IMG/VR virus record: IMGVR_UViG_3300041964_000171
Coordinates: 1 to 37,618 of that record
Reading direction: 5' to 3' (one strand)
DNA from: a virus
Length of the DNA: 37,618 nucleotides
Shown here: in pieces, positions 26,324 to 34,762 of the stretch
Layout: each line of letters opens with the position of its first letter
Position numbering within the stretch: the stretch's first letter is position 1
Program-made: the position numbers and the translations under genes
Notes under the pieces: model-generated
What the model was told of the DNA's origin: nothing
The model's database searches: none
What the model saw: the letters and a program-made list of their open reading frames with translations, nothing else

Positions 26324-26853
26324 CACTGCTGCACGCTGAACGAGCCGACCGACCGGCCGCCGATCCATCCGATCGCCCGCCCCTTGCAGCCCTGCTTGCT
26401 CCACCGGAACTCGACGACGGGCGGCAGGCGGAAGGTGCTGCAGTGCGTGTGGTTCAGGAAGCTCATGCGCACGCCGTTCGGACGCGGCGTGAACTCCATC
26501 GTGTACCGCCGCGAGCTGTGTTCCGGTTTGGTCAGGACCACCGTGCGGCCCTTGCCGTCGAACCAGACGGAGTCAGGGTCGTCGCGGCGCGCGTCGATCG
26601 AGCACTCGTGCCAGCTCTGATTGACCGGCCGGGACATGTTGTAGCTGAAGCTCTCGATCCGGCCGGCGACCCGGGTCAATGTCAGCTCGGCGTCCGTCTC
26701 GGCCAGGCCAGAGACCGAGCACGTCGTCTCGGCCTTCTCCGCCCCCATCACCGACAGCGCCAGCAGAGGCGCGCAGGCCAGATGCAGCGCGCGCTGAGGA
26801 CTGGGACGCTTGAGCGTCGCTCGCTGCATCCCGCCGCCACACGCGTCCGTCAT
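26323..26853 (-). CDS. SOS-controlled periplasmic protein, founder of a paralogue pair
   Basis: 176 residues. A signal peptide (about 20-37, ALHLACAPLLALSVMGA) follows either ATG 26853 or the internal ATG at residue 9. Mature part: TTCSVSGLAETDAELTLTRVAGRIESF, YNMSRPVNQSWHECSID, FTPRPNGVRMSF, CSTFRLPPVVEFRWSKQGCKGRAIGWIG. It is preceded by a consensus-like promoter containing a perfect LexA box and overlaps the lipoprotein gene downstream (ATGA). It stands right behind the lysozyme-like effector gene in the same direction. A periplasmic inhibitor of that effector is an attractive but untested reading. Confidence 0.7.
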   Translation of the reverse strand: MTDACGGGMQRATLKRPSPQRALHLACAPLLALSVMGAEKAETTCSVSGLAETDAELTLTRVAGRIESFSYNMSRPVNQSWHECSIDARRDDPDSVWFDGKGRTVVLTKPEHSSRRYTMEFTPRPNGVRMSFLNHTHCSTFRLPPVVEFRWSKQGCKGRAIGWIGGRSVGSFSVQQ

Positions 26854-26894
26854 GTCGTTCCCGGCTCCAGATCACCCGCTCAGGTTGAACAAGT

Positions 26895-26909
26895 GTTCTC
26901 TCTTAGTTC
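26895..26909 (-). promoter_or_regulatory. LexA (SOS) box within a consensus promoter
   Basis: On the minus strand: GAAC-TAAGAGA-GAAC, i.e. GTTC-N7-GTTC on the plus strand. It lies between a perfect -35 TTGACA (26915-26920) and a -10-like AACACT (26892-26897) with 17-base spacing, 42 bases upstream of ATG 26853. LexA bound here would block polymerase, so the two secreted paralogues downstream should be SOS-inducible. Confidence 0.85.
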
Positions 26910-26926
26910 CCGTGTGTCAACATCGA

Positions 26927-28192
26927 TCACCGACCTGAGGAGGGTTGCTTCGGAACAAAGTTTCGGCCCTCGAGCGCGCCTATGATGCCGGTGGTTCGAC
27001 GCGCTTGGTCAGCTCGGATTTTCTTCCTGATCTCCTCCTCCGTCGGAGTACGACCGAGCCGCTTGGCCTCGATATTGGCGAGCCCAGATCCTGCAAGTCC
27101 CCCGCGAATGGGCCAGCGCCTGTCGCTGTTTACGTCGACGAAGGTCCGGAAGCGGAGCTCGTTCAGGCTCTCCTCGGTGACGCCGGTTTCGCGCAGATAT
27201 GGAAGCTGCTCAAGAAATTGGCGGCCGGAGGTCTCCGACTGATTGAACACGTCAAAGAATGTAGCGGCCAGCAGTGGATTGTTCGGGTCAAGTCCGGCCT
27301 TCCGGGCCGCCGCCTCATAGGCCTCGCGTTGTTTCGTGAGATGCTCGAACTGTCTCTGGTCAGCCTGGGCGGGCGTCAGACCCTTGGCCCTGTCACCGTG
27401 CAGTGAGTAGGAGCCCACGTTCCTTTTCCCGGTGGCTGGGTCCTTATGCCCGGCGTATGATGAGGTGACGCTTCCGTCCGCGCGCCGGTTCCCCTCCGGA
27501 GCACCCATGAGCTCCGCCATCAGGGTTCCCCCGTCCTCGAACAGTCGATCGACGGTGAATGGCTGGGCGTAAGGCCACTTCAGCGAACTCTCCCCGCCCG
27601 ACTGCTGCCCTTCGAGTGTCGGCCCACGTGGGGCGACGTTGAATTGCGGCTTCAGCGCGCGTTCCACATGACTGACCCCGCCAGGAAGTCCGGCGCCCCT
27701 GCGGAAAGCGGCGCTCCTCCTCTCGTCGGCCGTCTGCCGAGCCGCCGGGGCCGACCGCGTGGCGCCGACCGACGTCGCGACGCGACGAGCGCTCAGGAGC
27801 TGCACCAGCTCCGCCGGGTCGAGCCCCGGCGTCGCGCGAGGAGCGGACCTCGGGAACCCCGCCGGTACGGCCCGCCCTTCGGCTAACCCCAGCTCGTGCC
27901 GGAGGGACCTGTCGGGCTGGGGCGGCGGTTCCGGCATGACGCCGAGCTGGCCGAGGATCGCGCGCTCAGCGGCCATTTGGCTCAGCGCGCCGGGATCGTG
28001 CGCCGACGGGGGCGTTCCCAGCGGCGGGAGCGGAATCCCGGGCGCGACGCGCGCGCCGAACACCGGTCTCGCGTCCGGCGCCGGCGCGCCCTCCCCTCCC
28101 GTCGGTATGACTGCGGCGTCCGCAACAGGCCGGTCGCGGTACAGCCCCATGGCCCGCAACTGCGCCATTCGTCTTTGCAGTTCCGTGAGCAT
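26927..28192 (-). CDS. Effector-like protein with lysozyme-like C-terminal domain
   Basis: 421 residues, intact. The N-terminal half (1-215) is Pro/Ala/Gly-rich with no signal peptide (PPLGTPPSAHDPGALSQMAAERAILGQLG). The C-terminal half reads as a lysozyme-like fold: APEGNRRADGS (candidate catalytic Glu), SYAGHKDPATGKRNVGSYSLHG, KAGLDPNNPLLAATFFDVFNQS, FLEQLPYLRETGVTEESLNELR, RADQARRTTGIIGAL. The EG-x-R-x-DG plus GHxDP pattern is one I associate with lysozyme-like wall-cleaving proteins. The architecture (disordered leader plus wall enzyme) parallels the SleB effector. Transcribed directly before the SOS-driven secreted pair. Confidence 0.6.
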   Translation of the reverse strand: MLTELQRRMAQLRAMGLYRDRPVADAAVIPTGGEGAPAPDARPVFGARVAPGIPLPPLGTPPSAHDPGALSQMAAERAILGQLGVMPEPPPQPDRSLRHELGLAEGRAVPAGFPRSAPRATPGLDPAELVQLLSARRVATSVGATRSAPAARQTADERRSAAFRRGAGLPGGVSHVERALKPQFNVAPRGPTLEGQQSGGESSLKWPYAQPFTVDRLFEDGGTLMAELMGAPEGNRRADGSVTSSYAGHKDPATGKRNVGSYSLHGDRAKGLTPAQADQRQFEHLTKQREAYEAAARKAGLDPNNPLLAATFFDVFNQSETSGRQFLEQLPYLRETGVTEESLNELRFRTFVDVNSDRRWPIRGGLAGSGLANIEAKRLGRTPTEEEIRKKIRADQARRTTGIIGALEGRNFVPKQPSSGR

Positions 28193-28244
28193 GCTGGCCG
28201 CCTTTCAGGGTGTGGGCGCGTCGCCGGGTCCGCCGAGGCCAAAC

Positions 28245-28286
28245 GCCCCCTCTCCCCGCGCTGCGGGAGAGGGCTGGGGTGAGGGG
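28245..28286. repeat. Intergenic GC-rich inverted repeat
   Basis: CGCCCCCTCTCCCCGCG...CGGGAGAGGGCTGGGGTGAGGGG: CCCTCTCCCCG pairs with CGGGAGAGGG, followed by the GGGGTGAGGGG tail. A widely scattered element in GC-rich proteobacterial genomes (from memory). It lies in the gap between the effector gene and the small gene at 28494, upstream of the effector start. Confidence 0.55.
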
Positions 28287-28493
28287 TCGCGCCGCCCGCG
28301 GGCGACGGGGACATGGGTCCCGAGCGGGAGGAACGAAAAGTCTGCGACGCCCGCCGCTCGCGCCTGCGCAGCGGCGAAGGCAAGCGCCTCACCTATCGGC
28401 GAACTAACGAAGGCGCTCACGCTTAAGCAGAAGATCGCTCGCCTAAAGCGCTTGGGAGCGCAGCGGAACACTAAGGGAACAGGTTAATTCTCA

Positions 28494-28721
28494 TTAACCG
28501 CTTGGGTGTACTCTGTCCTTGGCGACGGGCGATTCGGCTCGTCGCTCGGATGTGCCCGGAGGTGACGACCTCGCCCTGTATTGCGCCCAAGGCAGAGTTC
28601 TCAGCCGAGCCTTGGCGTCGTCCAGATCGCGAGCCCGCACCTCCAGAGCCCACTCTGCTCCCTCATGCCGGTACTCGAAGAGATACCGGCCCTGTGCGTC
28701 ATCAGAGGAATCAGAACGCAT
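28494..28721 (-). CDS. Small conserved hypothetical protein (3' end frameshifted)
   Basis: 75 residues in this frame. The core GRYLFEYRHEGAEWALEVRARDLDDAKARLRTLPWAQY is coherent and resembles a short alphaproteobacterial family of unknown function. After LPWAQYR the neighbouring frame (GEVVTSGHIRA, ending at 28471) looks more natural, so the true C-terminus probably lies there. The start ATG shares the CATG at 28719-28722 with the divergent DUF1508 gene and has no Shine-Dalgarno, so it is uncertain. Confidence 0.5.
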   Translation of the reverse strand: MRSDSSDDAQGRYLFEYRHEGAEWALEVRARDLDDAKARLRTLPWAQYRARSSPPGTSERRAESPVAKDRVHPSG

Positions 28722-28877
28722 GTACTATTACGTCTACGTCGACGTCTCGCACCAGTGGCGCTGGACGCTCTACGCCGCCAACGCCGAAAAATCGCCAACT
28801 GCGGCGAAGGCTACGTCAATAAGCAGGACTGCCTCCACGGATTGCAGCTCACGGCACGTCAGGCACCGTACCTGTGA
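28720..28877 (+). CDS. DUF1508 (YegP-like) small protein, one-base frameshift
   Basis: Starts MYYYVYVDVSHQWRWTLYAANAEK with GAGGAA 9 bases upstream. In the run GAAAAATCG one A is missing; restoring it gives IANCGEGYVNKQDCLHGLQLTA... ending APYL at 28877. YxVYxDxxxxWRWxLxAxN...IAxxGEGYxxKxDCxxxI is the DUF1508 repeat, about 52 residues as expected. Function unknown. The homopolymer deletion is a clear sign of sequencing error rather than decay. Confidence 0.7.
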
Positions 28878-28929
28878 AGTTCGCCGCCTAACTCTTAAAG
28901 GCGCTTAACCTTCCAACTTGGGCGCGGGC

Positions 28930-29074
28930 TCAGGCTCGCGCCTTCTTCTCCGCGCGCTCCTGGCGCAGCTTCTCCACCAACTCCGCGTGCGTCATGCGGG
29001 GGAGCTTGGCGAGTCCTTCAGCGCCTCGTCATCCTGCTTCGACTCACCCGATTCTGGCTAAGGATCGTGGACAT
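28930..29074 (-). pseudogene. Short charged protein remnant
   Basis: Read with one or two frame corrections: SKQDDEALKD, LAKLPRMTHAELVEKLRQERAEKKARA, stop 28930. A basic helical tail of a 45-50 residue protein. A possible start ATG at 29074 shares CATG with the plus-strand gene at 29073, so only one of the two starts may be real. No family recognised. Confidence 0.35.
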
Positions 29075-29564
29075 GAAGTTTCCCGAACCGACTCTAGTTA
29101 AGTACGATTGGAAAGGCGAAGAGCGCTTTTTCACAGCATAGTCCCGCCATCGTACCTGCTCGCGATGGCGGAGTTATAACCAGCTGGGGAATTTCGAACA
29201 CTGGTTCAACAACCTCTTCACGATGCTCGGTGGAAGCCCGAAGTAGCGGCCATAGCGCCTCAACCCCGCTGGGAGTTCAAGAAGAGGGTTCGCCACTTCA
29301 AGGACGCTGTGCCGTCGCCTTGCCAGATTGCCCGTCTTGGCCGCGCGCCTCACAAAGTTGGCAGACAAAGCGCTTGTTGTAAGTCAGAAGAGAAATGATG
29401 CGACCCATGGAATCTGGTTCAGCTCTGAGGAGACGACCATCTTCACGTCTACGGACGGAACGCGACCAAATTCTACAGTCACCGCAGAGCAGCTATTCCA
29501 CCTGTCCATGCTTATCCATGAGCTTTGGCAGGGAGCTGAGCCGTCTTCACTGGAGCTACCTTGA
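29073..29564 (+). pseudogene. HEPN-motif hypothetical protein (frameshifted)
   Basis: Plus-strand reading with frame corrections: MKFPEPTLVKYDWKGEERFF, VPPSYLLAMAELY(N)QLGNFEHW, FNNLFTMLGGSP, WEFKKRVRHFKDAVP, LARLTKLADKALVVSQKRNDATHG, IWFSSEETTIFTSTDG, LFHLSMLIHELWQG, ending SSLELP at 29564. The RNDATH segment is an R-x4-H motif with a polar second residue, as in HEPN ribonuclease/toxin domains, on a helical background. It faces against the phage operon, like other cargo genes. Function is inferred only from the motif. Confidence 0.45.
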
Positions 29565-29785
29565 ACCAGGAGACGAGTCGATTCCATTGCAAGAAAGACT
29601 CGCGTTGCGAGATCTGTTCGAGAGTAATCGTCCGACTCCGCCCACTGAAGGACCACCTCGGCGCCGGCCTCAGCCATTGCTTCGGTAACCGCACCAACCA
29701 GAGCGGCTCCCATGTCGGGAGCCAACCCGGTAGGAGCGCCAGCCTGTCCCGACAAACCATCTTTCGCTTCGCTCTGGCCCGTCAA
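29384..29785 (-). CDS. Small phage protein downstream of the portal, 3' end uncertain
   Basis: A frame starting at TTG 29785 overlaps the portal stop (TTGA). The first ~70 residues look native: GLAPDMGAALVGAVTEAMAEAGAEVVLQWAESDDYSRTDLATRVFLAMESTR, an acidic helical protein like those placed between portal and scaffold in related phages. From about 29570 downwards it overlaps the plus-strand HEPN-like gene and is probably out of frame; a likely true end is near 29512-29570. Function unknown. Confidence 0.4.
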   Translation of the reverse strand: MTGQSEAKDGLSGQAGAPTGLAPDMGAALVGAVTEAMAEAGAEVVLQWAESDDYSRTDLATRVFLAMESTRLLVQGSSSEDGSAPCQSSWISMDRWNSCSAVTVEFGRVPSVDVKMVVSSELNQIPWVASFLF

Positions 29786-31864
29786 ACGTGCAATTCCCCA
29801 CCGCCGACTTCACCCCGCGAACGCGCCCTGGGGCGCGCCGCCGGGAAGATCGGGGCCCGCGCCTTCGTCTGCGCGTCGAGGAGCCGGGCCTCGGCCTCTA
29901 TCCGCTTCACGGCGACCTCCTCGGCGCGGATCCGCAGCTCGGCCTCCTTCAGCCCGCGATTGTTGGCCGCCTCCTGGAGCTCGGCCTGGAGCTGCTGGAG
30001 CCGGCCCTGCTGCTGCTGGATCACCTTCACGCCCTCGGCCATCTGCTGCTGGACCTGGGCGGGAAGCGCCCCCTCCCCGCCCTCGCGCAAGGCGGGCGGC
30101 AGCAGCGAGCGCAGGCGCTCGGCGATCTTGTCGGCGCCGACCAGTCCAGGCTCTCCACCAGGAGGTCGCCGATGACCGGGCGCGGCCTGGGGATAGGCGC
30201 GGATCAGCTCGAACATCTGGGTGGCGGCTTCCTCGCGCCGGGTGGTGAAGCTGGGGCCGGCCTCCACGGCCACGTCGTACTTGCCCACGCCCAGCGCATA
30301 GATGCGCCCAGCGCCTCGGCCTGGTCGGCCGCGCCCTGCTCGGCCAGCAGGGCCCGGCGGCGCTCCAGCTGCTCGGCGTCCTCGGGCGAGCCGATCGCAC
30401 CGCCCGCGCGTCCCGCATCCCCTCCATGCCCAGGGTGCGGACGATCCGCTCGCGGCTGTACACCTTGGGGATCAGGTCGATCAGGATGCGCCCGGTGTGG
30501 GCGATCGCCCGGCTGAGGTTGTCGATGTAGTGGAAGGTGGACACGTCCCCTTCCCTCTGGCGCGCCTTGATGGCCACGCCCGAGGTCTCGTTGCTGCGGG
30601 CGCCCAGCGAGGCGTCGTGCAGCCCCGTGGTGCGCTTCATGTCGTCGTTGGCGTTGAGCGCCTCCTGCAGCGCGCCGGCCGGCACCCCGGCGAACGACTG
30701 CCGCTGCGGCGGCGCCCCGCCCGGCACCGGGTCGTACTCGATAAAGGCGTGGCTCTCGGTGTTGGCCGTGGCCCATTTGTCGCGTCGGTGTCGAAGCTGC
30801 CGCGGGCCCCGATGAAGGGCGCTTTCGGAGCCAGCGCCACCAGCTCGGTCGCCGCGGTCCGCCAGTAGTTGTAGTTGCGCTGCGGGTCCTTGGCGTCGCG
30901 CACCAGCGAGCGCAGGAAGCGCTTGCCCTCCACGTTCACCTCGTCGCCGAACACCGGGATGATCGGGATGAAGCGGCCGGGCCAGGTCTGGGGCTTCTCC
31001 AGCACCTCGGCGCCCGACAGCAGGGTGTGCGTCACCTTGTGGCTGCGCGCCTCGCGCGGCCGGCCCACCACCTCCACGGCCAGGGGATCGATCTGCCCGG
31101 CCTGGACCGCGCGTTCGAAGTCCTGCTGGATCATGGCCGAGCCGTCGCTCAGCATAAGGAGCTTCCGCCGGACCTCCTCGCGCGCCACCATTTGGCGACC
31201 AGGATCCGGTCGCCGTCGCGCCACTGGGGGTGCAGGCCCTCGCCGTAGCCGGCCGCCCAGTCGCCGGGCGCCCCATCGCTCGGCGCCTCGTCCTTGTAGC
31301 GCCGGCCGAACGCCTTGCGCTCCACCAGGCTCACCTCGAAGGCGCTGTTCCAGTCGGAGCTGTCGACCTCCTCCCATACGGATCGCCATAGATGCTGAAG
31401 GGGTTGGCCACCCGCTCGATGACGATGTCCTGGTCGAAGGTGTCGTCGGAGGTATAGGCGGTGTTGATCCTCCAGTAGCCGAAGCCGCCGGTGACCGCGC
31501 ACTCCAGCGCGGTGTCGTAGGCGGCCTGGGCGCGGCTGGCGTATTCGATGTTGCGGATGATCCCGGCGAACACCTGGGCGGTCTCCGGGTCGGCCTGGTC
31601 GTCGCTGGCGTGGACGCTGATCGACGGCTTGTTCTGCCGCCCGTCGTTGACGACCTGGCGGATGAAGCTGGGCATGGCGTTGATGGTCAGGCAGGGCCGC
31701 CCCTCCAGCGCGCGCTGCGCCCTCACCTCCTCGGGCCACTGCTCCGCCAGGCGCGCGAAGCGGTAGTCGTCCAGCGCCTCGGCGCGGTTCTCCTGCTCGG
31801 CCTCGCAGGCCAGCGCGAAGGCCTCGCGGGCCTCCTCCAGCAGGTCGTCGTTTTCAGCCGCCAT
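29782..31864 (-). CDS. Portal protein, P22 family (frameshifted)
   Basis: About 690 residues assembled from four frames. MAAENDDLLEEAREAF, DDYRFARLAEQWPEEVRAQR, RPCLTINAMPSFIRQVVNDGRQNKP, TALECAVTGGFGYWRI (31864-31390), a short middle frame, RFIPIIPVFGDEVNVEGKRF (~30960), NDDMKRTTGLHDASLGARSNETSGVAIKARQREGD, FHYIDNLSRAIAHTGRILIDLIPKVY (~30500), then KYDVAVEAGPSFTTRREEA and a Gln-rich coiled coil (QVQQQMAEGVKVIQQQQGRLQQLQ) to 29782. These are the landmarks of P22-type portals, which form the dodecameric DNA gate. Starts 6 bases after the terminase stop. Confidence 0.85.
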
Positions 31865-31870
31865 GGCGTC

Positions 31871-33519
31871 TCACCCCATCCATGAGCGCGGGCGCACGGC
31901 CCGCTTCGGCTTCGGCTCCGCCCTGGGCTGCAGCGCCACGGCCAGGTAGCGGAAGGCGTCCGCCGCGTGGCTGGCGTCGTCGTGCAGCGGGCGCGGGCTG
32001 AACCGGCCCGTCTGCTCGTCCACGTCGTAGCGGTAGCGCCGCAGCGCGCTCAGCCCGTCCGCGCACCGCTCCTGGTCGAACCAGCAGCGGTTGAAGATGG
32101 TCCGCGCCGCATTGATCCCCTCGGCCACCGGCAGGCGCGGCGTGATCCGCACATTGCGGCCCAGCGCCTTCATCTGCTGCTCGATCGTCCGCTCGGAGCC
32201 CAGCAGCTGGTGGCGCGCGTCGTGCGGCAGCCAGTCCTCGTCATAGGCGTAGGGCCGCTCGCCCAGCACCTTCAGGTAGTGGCCGATGGCGTGGCCGCGG
32301 CTCTGGTAGAAGTCGATCAGGCGGAACTCGAAGCCCACCACCTGGGCGAACCAGATGCTGGTCATGTCGGCGCGGCCGAGGTCCCAGAAGGTGCTCACCG
32401 GCTTGCCGCGTCATAGGGCACGCGCGTCAGCCGCGGCGGGCTGTCGGTCGCCGCCGCCTGCAGCTCGCGGGCGTAGATGGCGCCCTCCACCGTCTGCCTG
32501 GTCGCGCCTCCGTAGACGTGGGCGTAGCTGTCGGGGTCACGCTCGAGCAGGTCGGCGGCTTCTCGCTTCAGCACGTCGGGGAACCACGGGTTGTCGCGCC
32601 AGCTGATCGGGATGACGATGCAATCGGACGGCGGGCTGACGATGAACCGCTGGTAGGTCTCGTCGTCCTCGAGCTCGGGGTTGAAGCTGATCCAGATCTC
32701 CGAGCCGGCCTTGCGGATGGTGGGGCTGAGCTTGTCCCAGCTGGCCTTCGAGACCGTCGCGGCCTCCTCCACCCAGCAGACGTCGACGCCCTCGGTCGAT
32801 TTGATGTTGTCGATGTTGTGCTTCAGCCCGGCGAAGGTGAAGAGCGTGCCCTCGGCGGACGTGCCCGCGCGGCCCGCGATCCTGTCCGCCTGCACCTCGT
32901 AATAGCCGCCCAGGCCCAGCGCCTCGATCTGGTCCTTCAGCAGCTTGTGGACGCTGTCGCGGATGGTGCGCTGGATCTCGCGCGCGCACAGCACCCGCAG
33001 CGGCGCCTGGGCGCCCTTGATCAGCAGCGCCCGCGCGATCCCCCACGACTTGGCCCCGCCGCGTCCGCCGTAGAGCACCTTGTAGCGGGCGGGCTCGAAC
33101 AGCGCCGCCAGCTTCTCGGGGAACTCAGCCCGCGCCGGGCGGACAAAGGTCACCTGCAGCTCCGGCAGCGGCGCGCCGTCCACGCCCGTATGTTCCTGGA
33201 CGACCTTGTCGCCATACTTCTTCGGCGCGAGCCTGGAGGCCGCCCATTTGCGCGCGTCGACCTGCAGCCGCGCGATCGCCGCATTGGTCGCCTCGTCGGC
33301 GATCTGCACCACCGCGTCGGCATAGGCGTCCGCCTGGGCCTCGCGCGCCCGGGCGTACTGGCCGCGGAACGGCCTCATGCGCCCCAGCCAGCGGAACACG
33401 GTGCTCTGCGCGGGCATGGCCGTCTCCGCGCAGATGGCGCGCAGGCTCTCGCCCTCCGCCAGCCGCCCGCAGATCGCGTCGGCGATCGCCGGGGTGAAGT
33501 CGCTTGGGCGGCCTGTCAT
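31871..33519 (-). CDS. Terminase: small-subunit-like N-terminus joined to large subunit (one frameshift)
   Basis: From ATG 33519 a single frame encodes a small-terminase-like helix-turn-helix part (1-~125; TPAIADAICGRLAEGESLRAICAE, STVFRWLG, KKYGDK) and then the large-subunit ATPase: Walker A YGGRGGAKS (150-158), Walker B VDVCWVEEA (245-253), ISFNPELEDDET. The frame breaks at 32400 in VPYDAA; one missing base restores PVSTFWDLGRADMTSIWF, and the nuclease half continues to 31871 (FDQERC..., HDDASHAADAFRYLAVAL, with acidic metal ligands). It packages DNA into procapsids through the portal encoded next. The in-frame fusion is either natural or produced by an indel at a gene overlap. Confidence 0.85.
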
Positions 33520-33720
33520 GAGGGGGCCTCCGGTGCTCTCTCGCGGACGCTCGGAACGGCTTCGCCGCCCGCGCGGGAGCGGCGCGCCCGCCCGACAGCA
33601 GTGGACCTCATCCGACCTGGGCCCATGGATCAGGGTCTCCCTTGGCGGGCGCGCGGCGCCTTGGCTTGGCCGTCGCGGCTGGCCTAAAGCTGGCTAAAGG
33701 ATCCCGAGGGGTGGCGAAGC

Positions 33721-34712
33721 ATGAAGATCATGATCGGGACGCCGGCCTACGGGTACCAGGTCACCGCCGAGTACCACTCGTCAGTGCTGAAGCTGGTTCA
33801 GGAATTCGCCAGACGTCGACCCTGAAATCACATTCGAGAGCAAGATCGTTGGCGGCGCCCTGCTGGCGATGAACCGGAATGTCCTGTCCGCTGTGACCCT
33901 GCACGACCCGAGCTTCACGCAATTTGCTCTTCCTGGACGCGGACATGGGTTTCGCGGCCGATCTGATCGAGCGCATCATCGACTTCGACAAACCGATGGT
34001 CGGGTGCCTCTATCCTAACCGTCAGCGCAAGCTGGCCAGGCTCATGGACGCGGCTCGAGGCGGGGCGGAGCCGGCGAGTGCGCTGGATGCCGCAAACACC
34101 TACGTTGGCGTCCCTCTGATCGAAGATGGGCGGGCCGAGACGTTAGGGCCCTTTATTCGCGCGCGAGAGATCGGAACCGGCATCATGCTCGTGAAGCGCG
34201 AGGTGCTGGAGAAGCTTGTCGCGGCCTATCCCGAGCTCCGGACCGATGATCCCGTGTACCGCGGCTTGGGCATGGGGCCGATCAGTCAACTTTTCGACTC
34301 GTTCCAGGGGCCCAGCGGCATGTTCCTGGGGGAAGACGTGGCCTTTTGCAGGCGATGGACCGAGAGGTGCGGCGGCGAGATATGGGCCTGCTACGACGCT
34401 GAGATCGCCCACGTCGGCCGAGACGTCGTCAGGGGAAACTATGCGAACCGCCTGCCGGCCGCGCAAGCCAAGGCGGAGAGCGAGCGGGCGCTTCCCTCCG
34501 TTGATCGCCTAGGCAGCGTCCGCGCGCGCCATCTCGGCTCCTTGAACATCGCCGGCGTTGTAGGGGAACGTCCGATCGGCGCCCCAGATGATCCGAACCC
34601 GGGGTCGACCCTTGGTGCTGTTCCCCCCGGCGTTGGGCTCCGCGCCCGGCGACCAGGGAGCTCGGTCCGGCCCTTGCACGGCCTGTCATACGCGGGCCTC
34701 CGGTCGCCATGA
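33721..34712 (+). CDS. Glycosyltransferase-like (GT-A) protein, frameshifted
   Basis: ATG 33721 with AGGGG upstream: MKIMIGTPAYGYQVTAEYHSSV, then an indel, DPEITFESKIVGGALLAMNRNVLSAV, a second indel, and LLFLDADMGFAADLIERIIDF, whose DAD is the metal/UDP-sugar binding DxD of GT-A enzymes. Then PMVGCLYPNR, GTGIMLVKREVLEKL, MFLGEDVAFCRRW, WACYDAEIAHVGR. This layout is common in proteins of alphaproteobacterial phages and capsule loci. The last ~80 residues to 34712 are Arg/Gly/Pro-rich and probably out of frame, so the natural end is likely near 34500. It lies on the plus strand, divergent from the terminase. Confidence 0.65.
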
Positions 34713-34762
34713 AACGACACGGAAAACGCCGAGGAGGTTGTCAGGCTGGCCGCGGCGCTCCC

